From Ursus arctos (taxonomy: Eukaryota; Chordata; Mammalia; Carnivora; Ursidae), in the NCBI RefSeq assembly GCF_023065955.2, contig NW_026622986.1, forward strand, positions 20,919,848-20,983,847: DNA of 64,000 nt, given 5' to 3'. The notes below the pieces were generated by a model. It was not told the origin of the DNA, did no database searches, and saw nothing but the letters and a program-made list of their open reading frames with translations. Position numbers and translations under genes: made by a program. Below are positions 35,599-49,250 of this stretch, one piece after another. Numbering within the stretch: the stretch's first letter is position 1; the number at the start of each line of letters is the position of its first letter.

Positions 35599-37235
35599 AT
35601 ATATAAAATGAATATTAACAGACAATTTAGGAAAAAATGACAGCAACACAGTAACTGTATGGGGCTTTAAAATACCCGCTTACGTTAATTGATAGATCAT
35701 CCAGATAGAAAATTAATAAGGAAACTTCAGCCTTAAATGACACATTAGACCAGATGGATGTAAGAGATACACACAGAACATTCCAACCCAAAACAGCAGA
35801 ATACACATCTTCTCACAAGAAACATTCTCTAGGATCGATCACATGTTAGGCCACAAAATAAGACTCAGTAAATTTAAAAAGAAGAAATATATCAAGCATC
35901 TTTTCCAGCCATAATGGTTTGAAACTAGAAATCAGTTACTAGAAAAAAAAACTATAAGAAACAAATACATGAAGACTTGACATGCTACTGAACAACCAAC
36001 AGGTCAACAAAGATATCAAAGAGAAAATTTTTTAAAATCCTTGAGACAAATGAAAATGAAAATACAATGTTCCAAAATCTATGGGACTCAGAAAAAGCAA
36101 TAGCAAGAGGAAAGTTTGTAGTAATACAGACCTACCTCAAGAAACAAGAAAAATCCAAAAAAAAAAATCTAACTTTACACCTAAAGAACTAGAAAAAGAA
36201 CAACAAAACCCAAAGTCAGTAGAAGGGAGGAAATAACAAAGAGGAGAGCAGAAACCAATGAAGTAGACACTAAAGCAACAATAAAATTGCTCAATGAAAC
36301 TAAGAGCTGGTACTTTAAAAAGATTAACAAAATCAATAAACTATTATTCAGATTCATCAAGAAAAAAAAGAGTGGACTCAAATAAATAAAATCAGAAATG
36401 AAAGAAGAGAAGTACAACCCATACCAGAAAAAGACAAAGTATCATAAGAAACTACTACAATTATATGCCAACAAACTGGACAACTTAGAAGAAATGATTA
36501 AATTTCTACATTCTTCCGAAACGAAATGAGGAAAAACAGTAAATCTTGAAAAATGATTACTAGCAATAAAATTGAATCAGTAATCAAAAACCTCCCAACA
36601 CACAAAAGTCCAGGACTAGGTGAATGTGTATCAAACACCTGAAGAATTAACACCATCCTTCGGAAACCATTCCAAAGAACTGAAGAGGAAGGAATGCTTC
36701 CAAACTCATTGTACAAGGCCAGCATTACCCTGACACTAAAAAAAAAGAGACACTACAAAAAAAAAAAAAAAAAGAAGAAAAAAAAAACGTACAGACCAAT
36801 ATCCCTGATGAACATGCAAAAATCCTCAACAAAATATTAGCAAACCAAATTCAACAATACATTGAAAATATCATACACCAAGATCAAGTGGGATTTATTC
36901 CACGGATGCAAGGATAGTTCAATATCTGCAAATCCATCAACATGATACACATTAATACAATGAAGGATAATAACCATATGATCATCTCAATAGAAGCAGA
37001 GAAAGCATCCAACAAAATTCAACATTCTTTGAAGATAAAAACTTTCAATAAAGTGGGTAGAGAGGGAACATACCTTGACATAATAAAGGTCACATATGAT
37101 AAACCCACAGCTAACTTCATACTCAGTGGTGAAATCCTGAAAACTTTCCAAAATCAAGAACTGGACAAGGATTGTTCAACATATTGTTTGAAGTCCTAGT
37201 CACAGCAATTAGGCAAGAAAAACAAAACAAAAAAA

Positions 37236-38499
<1,264 letters not shown>

Positions 38500-40119
38500 A
38501 AGAAAGACAAGGACATCCAAATCATAAAGGAAGTAAAACTGTCACTATTTGCAGATGACATGGTACTATATATAGAAAACCCTGAAGACTCCTCTGAAAA
38601 ACTATCAGAACTAGTACATTAATCCAGTAAAATTGCAGAACATAAAATCAATATACAGAAATCTGTTCCATTTCTATACACTAATGACAAACTATCAGAA
38701 AAAAAATTAAGAGCACAATCCCATTTACAGTCCCATCAAAATGCATAAAATGCCTAGGAATAAATTTCACCAAGAAGGTGAAGAAAGACCCACCCTGAAA
38801 ACTATAAGACAGCGATGAAAACAATTGAAGATGACACAAATAAATGTAAAGATCTGCCAATCTCATGAACTGGAAGAATTAATATTGCTAAGATGTCCAT
38901 ACTACCCAAAGCATCTACAGATTCAATGCAATCCATATCAAAATAATAATGGCATTTTCCACAGAACTAGAACAAACAGTTCTAAAATTTATACGGAACC
39001 ACAAAAGATGCCAAATAGCCAAGCAATCTTGAGTAAGAAAAAGAAAGCTGGGAATATCACACTCCTGGATTTCAAAATACACTATAAAGTTATAATATAA
39101 TCAAAATAGTATGGTACTGGCACAAAAACAGAAACACAGATCAATAGAACATAAAAGACAACCCAGAAATAAAATAGCACTTTCATGGTCAATTAATCTA
39201 CGACAAGGAGGCAAGAATATACAATAGGAAAATGAGTTTCTTCAATAAATAGTGTTGAGAAAACTGGACAGCTACATGCAAAAGAATGAAACTAGCCCAC
39301 TTTCTTATACCATGTACCAAAAATAAATTGGATTTAAGACTTAAATGTAAGACTGAAACCATACAGCTCCTAGAAGAAAACACAGGCAGTAAGCTCTCTG
39401 ACATCGGTCTTATCAATATTTTTTTGGCTCTATCTCCTTAGGCAAGGACAATAAAAACAAAAATAAACAAATGGGACTACATCAAACCAAGAAGCTTTTG
39501 CACAGCAAAGGGAAACATCAACAAAACAAAATGGCAACCTACCGAATCAGAGAACATATTCATAAATGATATATCCGATAAGAGGTTAACGTCCAAAATA
39601 TATTAAAAAGCTCATATAACTCTATTAAAAAAACAATATAATCTAAAAATAGAGGACCTAAACAGACATTTCCCCAAAGACAATATTCAGATGACCAACA
39701 GGTACATGGAAAGATATTCACTGACAATCAGGGAAATGCAAAACAGGACCACAATGAGATAATTACTTCACATCTGACAGAATGGCTATTATCAAAAAAA
39801 AAAAAATTACAAGTGTTGGCAAGGATGTGGAGGAAAAGGAACCCTTGCATTATTGGTGGGAGTGTAAACTGGTACAGACATTATGTAGGTTCCTCCTCAA
39901 TAAATTAAAAACAGAACTATCATAAAATGCAGCAATTCTGGTTTTTATCTGAAAAACTTCTAGGTTTTTAACCAAAGGACAAAAAAACCATGAATTCCAG
40001 AAAAAGACATATGCACCCCTGTGTTCACCGCAGTACAAGAGCCAAAACTAGAACCAACCTAAACGTCCATCAATAGATGAATGGATAAAGAAGATGCAGT
40101 ATATGTGTACGTGTGCACA

Positions 40120-40154
<35 letters not shown>

Positions 40155-40590
40155 AGCCATAATAAAAGAATAAAATCTTGCCATTTGCAACAACATGGAT
40201 AGACGTAGAGGGTATAATGTCAAGTGAAATAAGTCAAACAGAGAAAAACAACACATGGTATGATTTCACTTTTATGTGGAATCTAAAAAAACAAAACAGA
40301 AACAGACCCAGATGCGGAAAAGAAACTGATGACTGCCAAACAGTAGGCAGGTGAAGGGGATGGACAAAACAGGTAAAGGGGATTAAGAGAGACAATCTTC
40401 TAGTTATAAAATAAGTAAGATGGGGGAGGGAGATATAATGTACAGCATAGAGAATCAATAATATTGTAACAACTCTGTATTGTGGCAGATGGTAACTAGA
40501 CTTATTAAAGTGACCATTTCATAATGTATATAAACACTGAATCATTATGTTCTATGCCTAAAGCAAATACAAATATTCTTCAATTAAAAA

Positions 40591-41206
40591 AAAGAGAGAA
40601 GGAAGTGCAGAAATAAGCTACATTAAGTCCTATATTCCTGAAATGCACACTTTTCAAAATTCTTTCCTATCATCGGGTTCTAAGTGTAGCAATGATACCT
40701 AATGTTATGAATCAATCAAATACAGTAACAGTGCTAGCATTACTTTTATCTCTATATCAAAAGTTAGTGCTACAAGAACTGCAGCAGAATGGGTTAGTTG
40801 ACTAAAGTATGACTTTTCTTAATATTTTTAAAATTATTTTCTTCTATACTTGGGATGAAAAAATATACTTTAAAAATTCCTTATATTTTCAGAGGCTTTT
40901 GTTAAGTATGCTGACAAAGATCTAGTCTGATTAAAACGTAATAATGATTAAGCGACTGAGTTTAAAATCTACAGGGATTTGTGTAGATGATCCTACATGA
41001 TACATTTTTCATTAAATATGAAGTTCTTCACAAACATGGTTTTCAATAAGCTATCAGACACCATTATTAAAAAAAATCACCATTCTACCTCATATTTTAC
41101 TTGATATGCATTTTATATATTCCTTGTGGCTGAAGATAGTAACTACAGTAAAATTAGCTTTCATGTATTTTATAACATCCAGACAAAAAAAAGAAAAGTA
41201 GCTCTT
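40591..41206. other. STAM intron 5, unassigned
   Basis: No gene or recognised repeat between L1-D and the next CanSINE. Confidence 0.5.
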
Positions 41207-41405
41207 TTTTTTTTTTTTTAAAGATTTTATAGATTTATTTGACACAGAGAGACAGCCAGTGAGAGAGGGAATACAAGCGGGGGAGTGGGAGAGGAAGAAG
41301 CAGGCTCCCAGCGGAGGAGCCTGATGTGAGGCTCGATCCCAGGATTCCGGGATCACGCCCTGAGCCGAAGGCAGACACTTAACGACTGAGCCACCCAGGC
41401 GCCCC
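41207..41405 (-). mobile_element. CanSINE in STAM intron 5
   Basis: Inverted full copy: T-run, 'aaagattttatagatttatt', GA-rich body and inverted head 'ctgagccacccaggcgcccc'. Imperfect duplications (AAGAAAAGTAGCTCTT before, AAGAAAAGTTAACTCTT after) flank it. Confidence 0.95.
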
Positions 41406-41589
41406 AAGAAAAGTTAACTCTTAACTTTACTATTGCCGAGGTATGTCCTGAACCTCTTGAACAGAAGAGTAACCTAACTTCTGTACCAGTCAATAAATAA
41501 ATGCTCTTGCCAGTGTTCACTCCACTTCTTGTCCTTTGAAGCCTAGTCCAAACAGACACATATCCACTAACCTCTATATCAAACGGAAG

Positions 41590-41765
41590 GCAGGATCGTG
41601 TAGTGGAAAGAACACTGGACTGAGTGTCAGGAGGCCTGTGTTCTAGTTCCAACTCTGTCAACTATGAGCTGTGGCCCTGGGGAAGTCACTTAACCATTCT
41701 GGGTCTCAGTTTCCTCATCTGTAAAATGAGGGGATTAGATTAGAGAATCCCTGAAGTTGTTCACA
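41590..41765 (+). mobile_element. MIR SINE, well preserved
   Basis: Contains most of the MIR consensus in order: atcgtgtagtggaaagaaca, tgtgttctagttccaactct, gggaagtcacttaaccattc, then tcagtttcctcatctgtaaa. Confidence 0.9.
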
Positions 41766-41899
41766 CAACCATCTGAGACTCTAGGTTAACCAAACAAAGC
41801 TACATATCACATAAATCATTAGTTCTTCTTCTCTAATTGGAACAAGCCCCTTTGTGGACTGAAAAGCAGTTTTCACAGCACTGAAAGCTGTACTCAAGA

Positions 41900-42050
41900 G
41901 CAGTGCTTCCCAAACTTTAATGTGTACATGGAATTATCCGGGGATCTTGTTAAAATAGAGATAATGAATCCATAGGTCTGGAGTGACACCCTAGATGCTG
42001 CATTTCTAACAAGCTTCCATGTGATGATGATGATGATGGTCAACAAGACA
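41900..42050 (+). mobile_element. MER5/MER20-type hAT DNA transposon remnant
   Basis: The text 'gcttcccaaactttaatgtg', 'ggggatcttgttaaaataga', 'gaatccataggtctggagtg' and 'gcatttctaacaagcttcca' is the familiar Charlie-derived MER pattern. It ends in a short (GAT)n run near 42024-42038. The exact subfamily is uncertain. Confidence 0.7.
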
Positions 42051-43311
42051 CTTTTTAAATAACAAGCTATAGAATAGCTTCTTGGGGCATATAAACTGCA
42101 GTCTCACTAATCATCTATATTTCTTGGTTTTCTATAGTGAATCTACCCTTTGATAAGTAAACATTGCCCCTCTTGCCAAGGAACTTACAAGATATCCTGG
42201 ACTTTTCTGCATAAAATTATTCCTTAATATTATACAGATTTTAGAAAATACTCTGAGAGTAGTAAAAGCCAGCTATGAATTATGAATAAATACTTTTTAA
42301 AGACATACTTTATCATTGTAAAACCATCCATAAGCCAAATTTTTTTCAAGTAAGAAGAAAAATACCCTCTCCTTCCTTCATCTCCCAAACATATTTCTGG
42401 ATCTTCACATCACAAGAATATTCAGATAGACTAAAAGAGGGTTTTGGGTAGAAATCTAGATAGCCTGGATGAATCACTTCATGATTCTCTGAAGTGGTCA
42501 AAATCCCGAACTTGAGTCCTCTATAGCTTAAGAGTTTTCTGTGCATGCTTTCACACCACTTGTTATATTCTACCCCAATCCACGCAGGAGGGAAAGGCAG
42601 TACAGTAAATCATCACACACTTTAAGAGTTCTAGATTAGCTGGAGATCCCAAAGGACGGTTACCCAGAATAGAAAATAAATAAATAAAAGAGATACCCTT
42701 TAATTTTTTATGACATAAATCAGAAATTGATTCCATTACATAAATTGGGGGAGGGAGGGGCAGAAGGAAATTTAAGCCTTTTACTTAATCATATTTATGT
42801 ACTGGTCAGCTCTTATTAAGGGAAAAGATGCTTTGTGTGCTTCTCTCCTCATTGATTCCTTTATCTCCTTCTCATTTCTCATACAAGTATTCATAAATTT
42901 CATAATCAAAAGAACCTCTAAACTCATCCTTAAATTATAAGGATACACTGATTTTTAAGCTGTCATTCTTTGCAGATAAAATTAAAGCACTAAGAGTATT
43001 TAAGAAGACTGTCAGTACTACCTGATATCATAAAGCAATTTTGTCTATAGTTAAAAACTCCATAAAAAATTTTTAAACTGTAAAATGCTAATCTAATCTA
43101 TTTACAAGGAAGGAGAAACAGTGGGAAAGTAGCATTTGGAACACATTAATATTCCTCTGTATTTTTCTGGTACCACTGAATGCAAGATTATCAACAAAAA
43201 TTCCTTTGGTGTAGTAAAAACTACCTGGTTTTGGAGGAAAAAAGAAAAATTCATACAAATGTGGCTACTTTAGAGAAACAAATTGTAGCACACAATGCAA
43301 CTTTAAAATAC
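42051..43311. other. STAM intron 5 next to exon 5, unassigned
   Basis: No gene or clear repeat recognised. Confidence 0.5.
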
Positions 43312-43458
43312 CTGAGAGCCAATAGCTGGAAATGTAACTCCTTGTTCCTTAAGGTTCTTAATCATTGCTGATATTAGACTAAGCTGTGGATCATTCTTAA
43401 ATTCATCTGTCCATTCAACCATAAGAGCCTTTAATTTTTCACAGACTTTAGGATGACC
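43312..43458 (-). CDS. STAM: STAM exon 5: end of VHS domain
   Basis: This 147-nt exon has 49 codons in phase 0. It opens with [20 protein letters not shown] and closes with [13 protein letters not shown], matching human residues 100-148. It completes the VHS superhelix (roughly residues 16-143 in the family) and enters the linker. The acceptor is ctattttcag and the donor CTCAG/gtattt. The intron downstream is 12.6 kb, by far the largest between sequenced exons, and holds the nested L1/GAPDH stack. Confidence 0.97.
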
Positions 43459-45046
43459 CTGAAAATAGAGAAAAAATTTAATAAAAAAGTATTAATTTCC
43501 TGGCTAATGATATAACATAGATATATTAAATATAAAAATTATAAAGTGCTATGGACACTTTTTTGAATCACAAATTACCCCTAGCTATAGATGATAGCTA
43601 CGAAAACAGAGTTGGTTACTAGAAATGATCGAATTTTTTTTCACACTATGAAAAAACAACAGATGATACCAACATACATACCCCATATCAAATTAAAACA
43701 GGTTAAGTATATAATAACTTATTTTGGAGGTCAGAGAGATGGAACTTTTCAGAGTATTTTGCAACTAAGTGAGCTTTATACATCAGGAAGACACAGGAAG
43801 GTACTATGTTTTGTTTTGGCTATTTTGCAAACCAATAAAAAATAAGTTGGAAAGAGAAAATAAATGATACATTTCCTTTATTCCTAATCCCTGACTTTTA
43901 AAAATATGCTTGACTGTGTATTTTGTCCAAGTTGTTTAATTATCTGAGGCCTGGTTTGAGATCTACCGTATGACTATATTTCTAGAAACTTAATTTCTTC
44001 AAAATAACATCTCCCCCTCAAGTATAAAATCACTATGGTCACTGCAAAACATTTGAAAAATAAAGAAGTCCTTTCTTTTATATATTTGCTTTTCAAAACA
44101 GTTGTTAATGCCACTAAATACAAGTTTGAATATCTCCTCTCAATTAAATTACAGAACAGTCATACACTTTGATGGACATTCAGGACATTAAAAGAATGGT
44201 TATTAGCAGAAAATACCTAAATGTAACTGAATAAAGCAAAAGAGAAAAAGAATTAGCACATAATCATGCTTGACAAGAAAGTACAGAAATTCTGTAAAGA
44301 ATTATGTAAATAAATTTTTATCTCATTTCTGTACTGTTTTCTACTAAAACCTGGAAGTAATCATTTTGCCAAAAACAGGAGGTATTTTCCCTTTTAACAT
44401 CTTAAAATTTTTTTTGATTATATAATATCCTATCCTCCCTCTTCCCACGTCAGAAATAATTACCTTTAGAATGCACAAATTTTCACTAGGAAAACTCACA
44501 TGTTACTTATGACTTAAATTTTTTTAATTCCTTGATTGCATAAATTGTATTCTTTAATCTACAGCCAGTTAAATAAAAAGCATAGCATTAAAATCCTGTC
44601 ATGGTCAGGTAGTGGCCTTACTCATGTCACAATGAAAACAGCATTATATTTTGGCAGTATTTCTGAACAGTTCCACATTAGGAAAATACCTCTGTGGCTA
44701 CACAAATGGTTACAAAAACTGTGCCTACAATAGACTGGTATTATTTAATCAGATAGAAAAATACATGTATTTTCTTTTTAGATGAAGGGAATGATGAAGA
44801 AAACAGGTTAAATATACTCTAATCTGTTTTTTTAAAAAAAGAACAATTCTCCAAGTATATAAATTTATAGTCTCTTCAGCAAAACAACATTTACTTTACT
44901 TATATATTGGATAGACACAGCCTAGGAAGGATTTTTAAAAAAAGAAAGCACAAACCAGTCCTTTGTGATTTAAAATGTGAAGAACTGAACAATAAAATAC
45001 ACAAAGAAGACTGTGTTAATTCATTTCTGGAAATAATGTTCCTTAC
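43459..45046. other. STAM intron 4, no feature recognised
   Basis: AT-rich intron of 1588 bp without any SINE or L1 that I can recognise, which is unusual for this window. Confidence 0.5.
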
Positions 45047-45142
45047 CTTGTTTAGTACGTTGCTTACTTCACTAGCAAAATCTCTTGAACATACTTCTAA
45101 ATGAAAAATTTTGCCACAGTTTGATACACACGCTCCTAGAAG
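45047..45142 (-). CDS. STAM: STAM exon 4: VHS domain segment
   Basis: Ninety-six nucleotides, exactly 32 codons in phase 0, running from [20 protein letters not shown] to [12 protein letters not shown]. This corresponds to human residues 68-99, the middle helices of the VHS domain. The acceptor is acttttag and the donor AACAAG/gtaagg. It is separated from the previous exon by only 81 bp, so these two VHS exons form a tight cluster. No substitution against the human protein was noticed. Confidence 0.97.
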
Positions 45143-45223
45143 CTAAAAGTATAAAATCACAAGTTAAAAGGGCTCAATTTTAGCAGGTAGTTTTGTGGTA
45201 TAACTTAAAATGCAATCACTTAC
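45143..45223 (-). other. STAM: 81-bp STAM intron between exons 3 and 4
   Basis: The sequence between two confidently called exons is only 81 bp, begins gtaagtgatt and ends tatacttttag in transcription orientation. That is close to the practical minimum for a mammalian spliceosomal intron, and it contains no repeat. Confidence 0.95.
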
Positions 45224-45299
45224 AGTCAGAGCTTGCATAGCAACATGAGGATCTTTATGGTTCACCCTCCTCATAATAGACCGAAGACAATCTTTAGGT
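45224..45299 (-). CDS. STAM: STAM exon 3: VHS domain segment
   Basis: This 76-nt exon encodes one base of a split Gly codon followed by 25 residues, [20 protein letters not shown] then MQALT. They match human STAM residues 43-67. The region is helices 2-3 of the VHS domain, the N-terminal ENTH-like superhelix that helps bind ubiquitin and endosomal cargo. The acceptor reads tttttag and the donor ACT/gtaagt, both strong. The exon before it (start codon and about 42 residues) is not visible in the next 18.7 kb, so the upstream intron is long. Sequence is identical to the human protein as I know it, so confidence is high. Confidence 0.97.
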
Positions 45300-46998
45300 C
45301 TAAAAAATGAGAAATGTAACAATCAGTTAGTAGTACATCCAGGCTTTCCCCCCTTAACTCTAATAGGCAACAGACGACTACACAAAAGGTAGACTAGGGG
45401 AGAGAAGTTTAATTTTTATTAATGGCACAAGTGAACTATACACTAACAAGTTCCTTTAAATTTTTCAAACAAAATTAACAGGCTCTCTTCCTTAGCAATC
45501 ATAGATTAGGCATTTCACACTAATTCTGGATGGAAAAAAGCTCTGAAAATTAAATGTTAGACCAAAACTTCCACTTGGAGTCATAATGGAATAATTGGAA
45601 CTAGACTTAGACTCCTGCTGTAAACAGTGAGAAAACTGGAAAAATATACTTAAAATATACACTCGGGTCACTGTTTGGGACATTAGGCCACAGGCAGTGA
45701 TGAATGACCTCTAAGAAGGAATATAATTAGATAAGACAGACACTTTGCCTCAACTTTCCACTCAGAGGCACTTTCCAGATATCAGTACAGGCTTTCTACC
45801 TAAAGGCAGTTTCTGGATCCCGGTGCAGAGAAGGTGATTCCAAGTAGAGAATGGTGATCTCACTGAGTTGAGGGGAAAGAAATCAGAATTCAGGGAGGCC
45901 AAGGGAGCTAGAATTTACAAGACAGAGTAGAAGGAGCTATATGAAGAAACAGATCTGGATACTCGCATAGGAGTCCACTTAGGTCGACTGAGGAAAAAGC
46001 CACACATACATAAAACCTCCATAAGGCTGGGCAAAAAGTGACTGTGAGCTATATGCTGAAGAGTTTCCAAAGCTCACATAGTTGTCAGAGTTCATATCAA
46101 AATGGAGAGTCCTTGTTAAATATCTAGAGCATTCAGCGGATAACCAGAGTCTTGACACCAGACGGAACTATCCAAAAGACTACTCTACATCCATCCTACA
46201 GCAACCTAAAAACAAGCCACAGAAGGATAAAGTTGATCCAAAGTAACTTAAGTTCAGAGAGAATAAAAGTCCAATACTCTTTAACAACAACAAAACCTGG
46301 CACTCGATATAAAATTCATAACACTAAGCATTCACTCAAAAATTATTAGATATGATACGATATGAAGCAATTATTAGATATAATATGAGGTACTCAATAT
46401 AAAATTTGCAACACTAAGCATTCAGTCAAAAGTTATTAGATATGATACAACACGTAAAGGAGAAAATTCAGTCAACTGAAAAGGAAGAAATGACAGCGAT
46501 GATGGAATTAGCAATCAAAGACTGCATAAGCTATTCTAAGCATACTCAAGGATGCACATCAAATCATCAACATAATGAGGAAAGAAATGGTGTAAAAATG
46601 ATAAAGCTTAAAAAAAAGACAATACTTCTAGAAATGAGAGATATATTTTTAAAAAGTGGATACAATTAATCAGATAAGAATAAAAGATAAGTAAACTTAA
46701 AGACATGCTTGAAGTACATGAATTTAAGTACAGAGGAAAAAAGACTAAGAATTTTTAATATAGAACCATCACTAAATACATTTTTAAAAGAGAAATGGAA
46801 ATTTTAAAAAAATCACAAAAAATATTCAATTGATATACAAGATAATGATCAAAAGTTCAACAGAAGAAACATACCATCTAGAAAAATGGTAAATTTTAAC
46901 ATTTTAATCCAACCATATCAACAGTTATATTAAATGCAAATGGTCCAAGCACACCAAATAAGACAGATTGCTAGACTGGATTAAAAAAGCAAGACCCA

Positions 46999-47170
46999 GG
47001 GAACCTGGGTGGCTCAGTTGGTTGAGCGTCTGTCTTCGTCTCAGGTCATGAATCCCAGCCCTGTGTCAGGCTCCCCGCTCAGCAGGGAGTCTGCTTCTCT
47101 CTCTCCTTCTATGTGTGCTCTCTCTCTCTCTCCACTCTCACTCTCTCTCAAATAAAATCTTTATCAAAAA
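46999..47170 (+). mobile_element. CanSINE in the HAL1/L1M remnant
   Basis: Head gaacctgggtggctcagttg, internal box, long CT-rich part and AAATAAAATC tail. Imperfect duplications (aaaaaagcaagaccca before, aataaagcagaaccca after) flank it. Confidence 0.94.
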
Positions 47171-47255
47171 AAAATAAAGCAGAACCCACCTAAATATTCT
47201 CTACAAGAAACTATTTAACTATAAAAACATATGTAACTTAAAAGTGAGAGGATGG

Positions 47256-47452
47256 GGGGCGCCTGGGTGGCACAGCGGTTAAGCGTCTGCCTTCGGCTCA
47301 GGGCATGATCCCGGCGTTATGGGATCGAGCCCCACATCAGGCTCTTCCGCTATGAGCCTGCTTCTTCCTCTCCCACTCCCCCGCTTGTATTCCCTCTCTC
47401 ACTGGTTGTCTCTATCTCTGTCGAATAAATAAATAAAATCTTTAAAAAAAAA
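47256..47452 (+). mobile_element. Young CanSINE subtype
   Basis: It has the cacagcggttaagcgtctgc head, gcatgatcccggcgttatgg, a ctatgagcctgcttcttcct body and an AATAAATAAATAAAATC tail with a pure A-run. A 15-bp duplication with one mismatch (AAAGTGAGAGGATGG at 47241-47255, AAAGTGAAAGGATGG at 47453-47467) flanks it. Low divergence suggests a recent, lineage-restricted insertion. Confidence 0.97.
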
Positions 47453-47990
47453 AAAGTGAAAGGATGGAGGAAAGAAAGATATATCAAGCAAACATAAACC
47501 CCAGGAAAGCTGGAGTAGCTATATTAGTATCAGGCAAACCGCCCTTCAAAACAAGCCACATTACCGGGAATATAGAGGAAAATTACAAAATGATAAAGGG
47601 ATCAATTCTCCAAGGAGACATAAAAGACCAAGATGTGTAGTCTTATCTAAAAACAAAGCTTCAAAATACATGAAAAAAAACTGATAAAACTGAAACGAGA
47701 GACAAATGCACAATTGAGATTTCAGTCCTTTCTCAGAATTGATAAAACAATTAAATAGAAAAATAGGTTTGAGAACACTCTACTCTACAATAGCAGAATA
47801 TACATCATTTCCAGTGCATACAGAATTATTTACCAAGACAGACCATATTGTGAACCATTAAAAAACTTAATTTTTTAAAAAATTGATATGAGATATGCTA
47901 TGTTAGACCATGATAAAATTATATTATAAATGAGTAATATGAAGAAAACTGGAAATTCTCCAAGTTCTAAATAACCACAGTTGGCCATAA

Positions 47991-48610
47991 TACATTATCC
48001 TTTTTATTATCCTTTTTATATATTATTGGATTTGATTACAGTATCATTGAGGATTTTTGCATCTTTGTACATAACTGGTCTGTGGTTTTCCTTTCTGTTT
48101 TTGGCATTGACCTATTGCAAGCCTCATAAAATGAGTTCCAAAAAAGAAAATCCTGAGCCCAGATGGCTTCACTAGTGAATTCTACCAAACAAGTGCCATT
48201 ATGCTAAATACACAAATTTTTTACAGATGTCCTTTAACAGGTTGATGAAATTACTTTTAGTTCTTAATGATTTTGTTACAAATGTATACTGAATTTTTTC
48301 AAAGGAACCTTCCACATCTATTGAAAGATGATTATATAGGGTTTTTTCTTTAGTTCGATGAGACCGATTTATTTTCAAGTGATGAACCAGGCCTGCATGC
48401 CTGAGATAAATTCCACTTCACTTTTCTTCAAAGAACCAGCTCTACTTTTAAATTTTCTCTATTGTTTTTCTCTTTTCAACTTCATTAATCTCTGCTCTTA
48501 TTTTCATCATTTCTTTTCCTTTGCTTTCTTTAAGTTTGTTCTTGTTTCTTACCACAAAAACTTAGATCACTGACTTGAGACATTTCTTCTTCTAATATAA
48601 GCATTTAATG
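47991..48610. mobile_element. Scrambled old L1 ORF2 pieces in both orientations
   Basis: 48030-48135 and 48230-48600 read as inverted L1 ORF2 ('gaggatttttgcatctttgt', 'ctgagataaattccacttca'). The short piece at about 48142-48200 reads ORF2 on the plus strand (a PDGF-x-SEFYQT-like text). No frame is open. The arrangement needs at least two events. Confidence 0.65.
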
Positions 48611-49122
48611 ATATAAATTTACCTGTATGGATTGCTGTAGCTACATCTTACAAGTATCAATATATTTCATTTTCACTTTCATTTCACTGAAAATACTTTC
48701 CAAATGCTGCTGCAGAAACAGAATTTCTGTTTGGGATGATGAGCGAGCTTTGGAAATGGATAGTGAAAACATACATGAAAGAAAAACCATTCTCAAGTGG
48801 TCTGAACAACAATGGGCCCTGAAGAAATTGGCCAGTAAGAATAATTATCTAAAAAAAATGTTTTTAAGAACTGGAATACAATTACTAAGCACTGTGATAA
48901 ATTTTAAAAAGTCATTTTGATAGGGAAAAATTAAAATGAAAAAGGATTTCTATGAATGTTTTATTGACTATTGGAAGATTTCCTCTTGAAGAGCATGGAG
49001 AAAAGAGAAAAAAAATTTTTTTAATTATATTTACTGAATACCTATTGTATGTCAAGCATTCATCTCTTATGATTCTGAAGCTCTTTTTCTACTGATTTTG
49101 TATGATCTTAATACTATCTGAG
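48611..49122. other. STAM intron 2, unassigned
   Basis: No gene or clear repeat recognised. Confidence 0.5.
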
Positions 49123-49250
49123 GGGCACCTGGATGGCTCAGTCGGTTAAGCATCCAACTCTTGATCTCAGCTCAGGTCTTGATCTCCAGGTCATGAGTTC
49201 AAGCTCCACATTTAGCTCTACACTGGATATGGAGCCTACTTTAAAGAAAA
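49123..49250 (+). mobile_element. Older CanSINE
   Basis: Head gggcacctggatggctcagt, 'gagttcaagctccacattta' and 'ggagcctactttaaagaaaa', lacking the CT-rich segment. A loose duplication (ctatctgag before, gtatctgac after) flanks it. Confidence 0.88.

Larger units (their letters stand above)
45482..47990 (+). mobile_element. Old HAL1/L1M-like LINE remnant with two CanSINEs inside
   Basis: It begins with a HAL1-like leader ('ggagtcataatggaataatt'). ORF1-like text follows ('gaagaaatgacagcgatgat'), then an endonuclease-side segment ('aatgcaaatggtccaagcac', 'agactggattaaaaaagcaa'), then 'gctggagtagctatattagt' after the SINEs. A roughly 59-bp segment is tandemly repeated with 90-bp spacing (46302-46360 and 46392-46450). 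No open frame survives. Confidence 0.7.
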
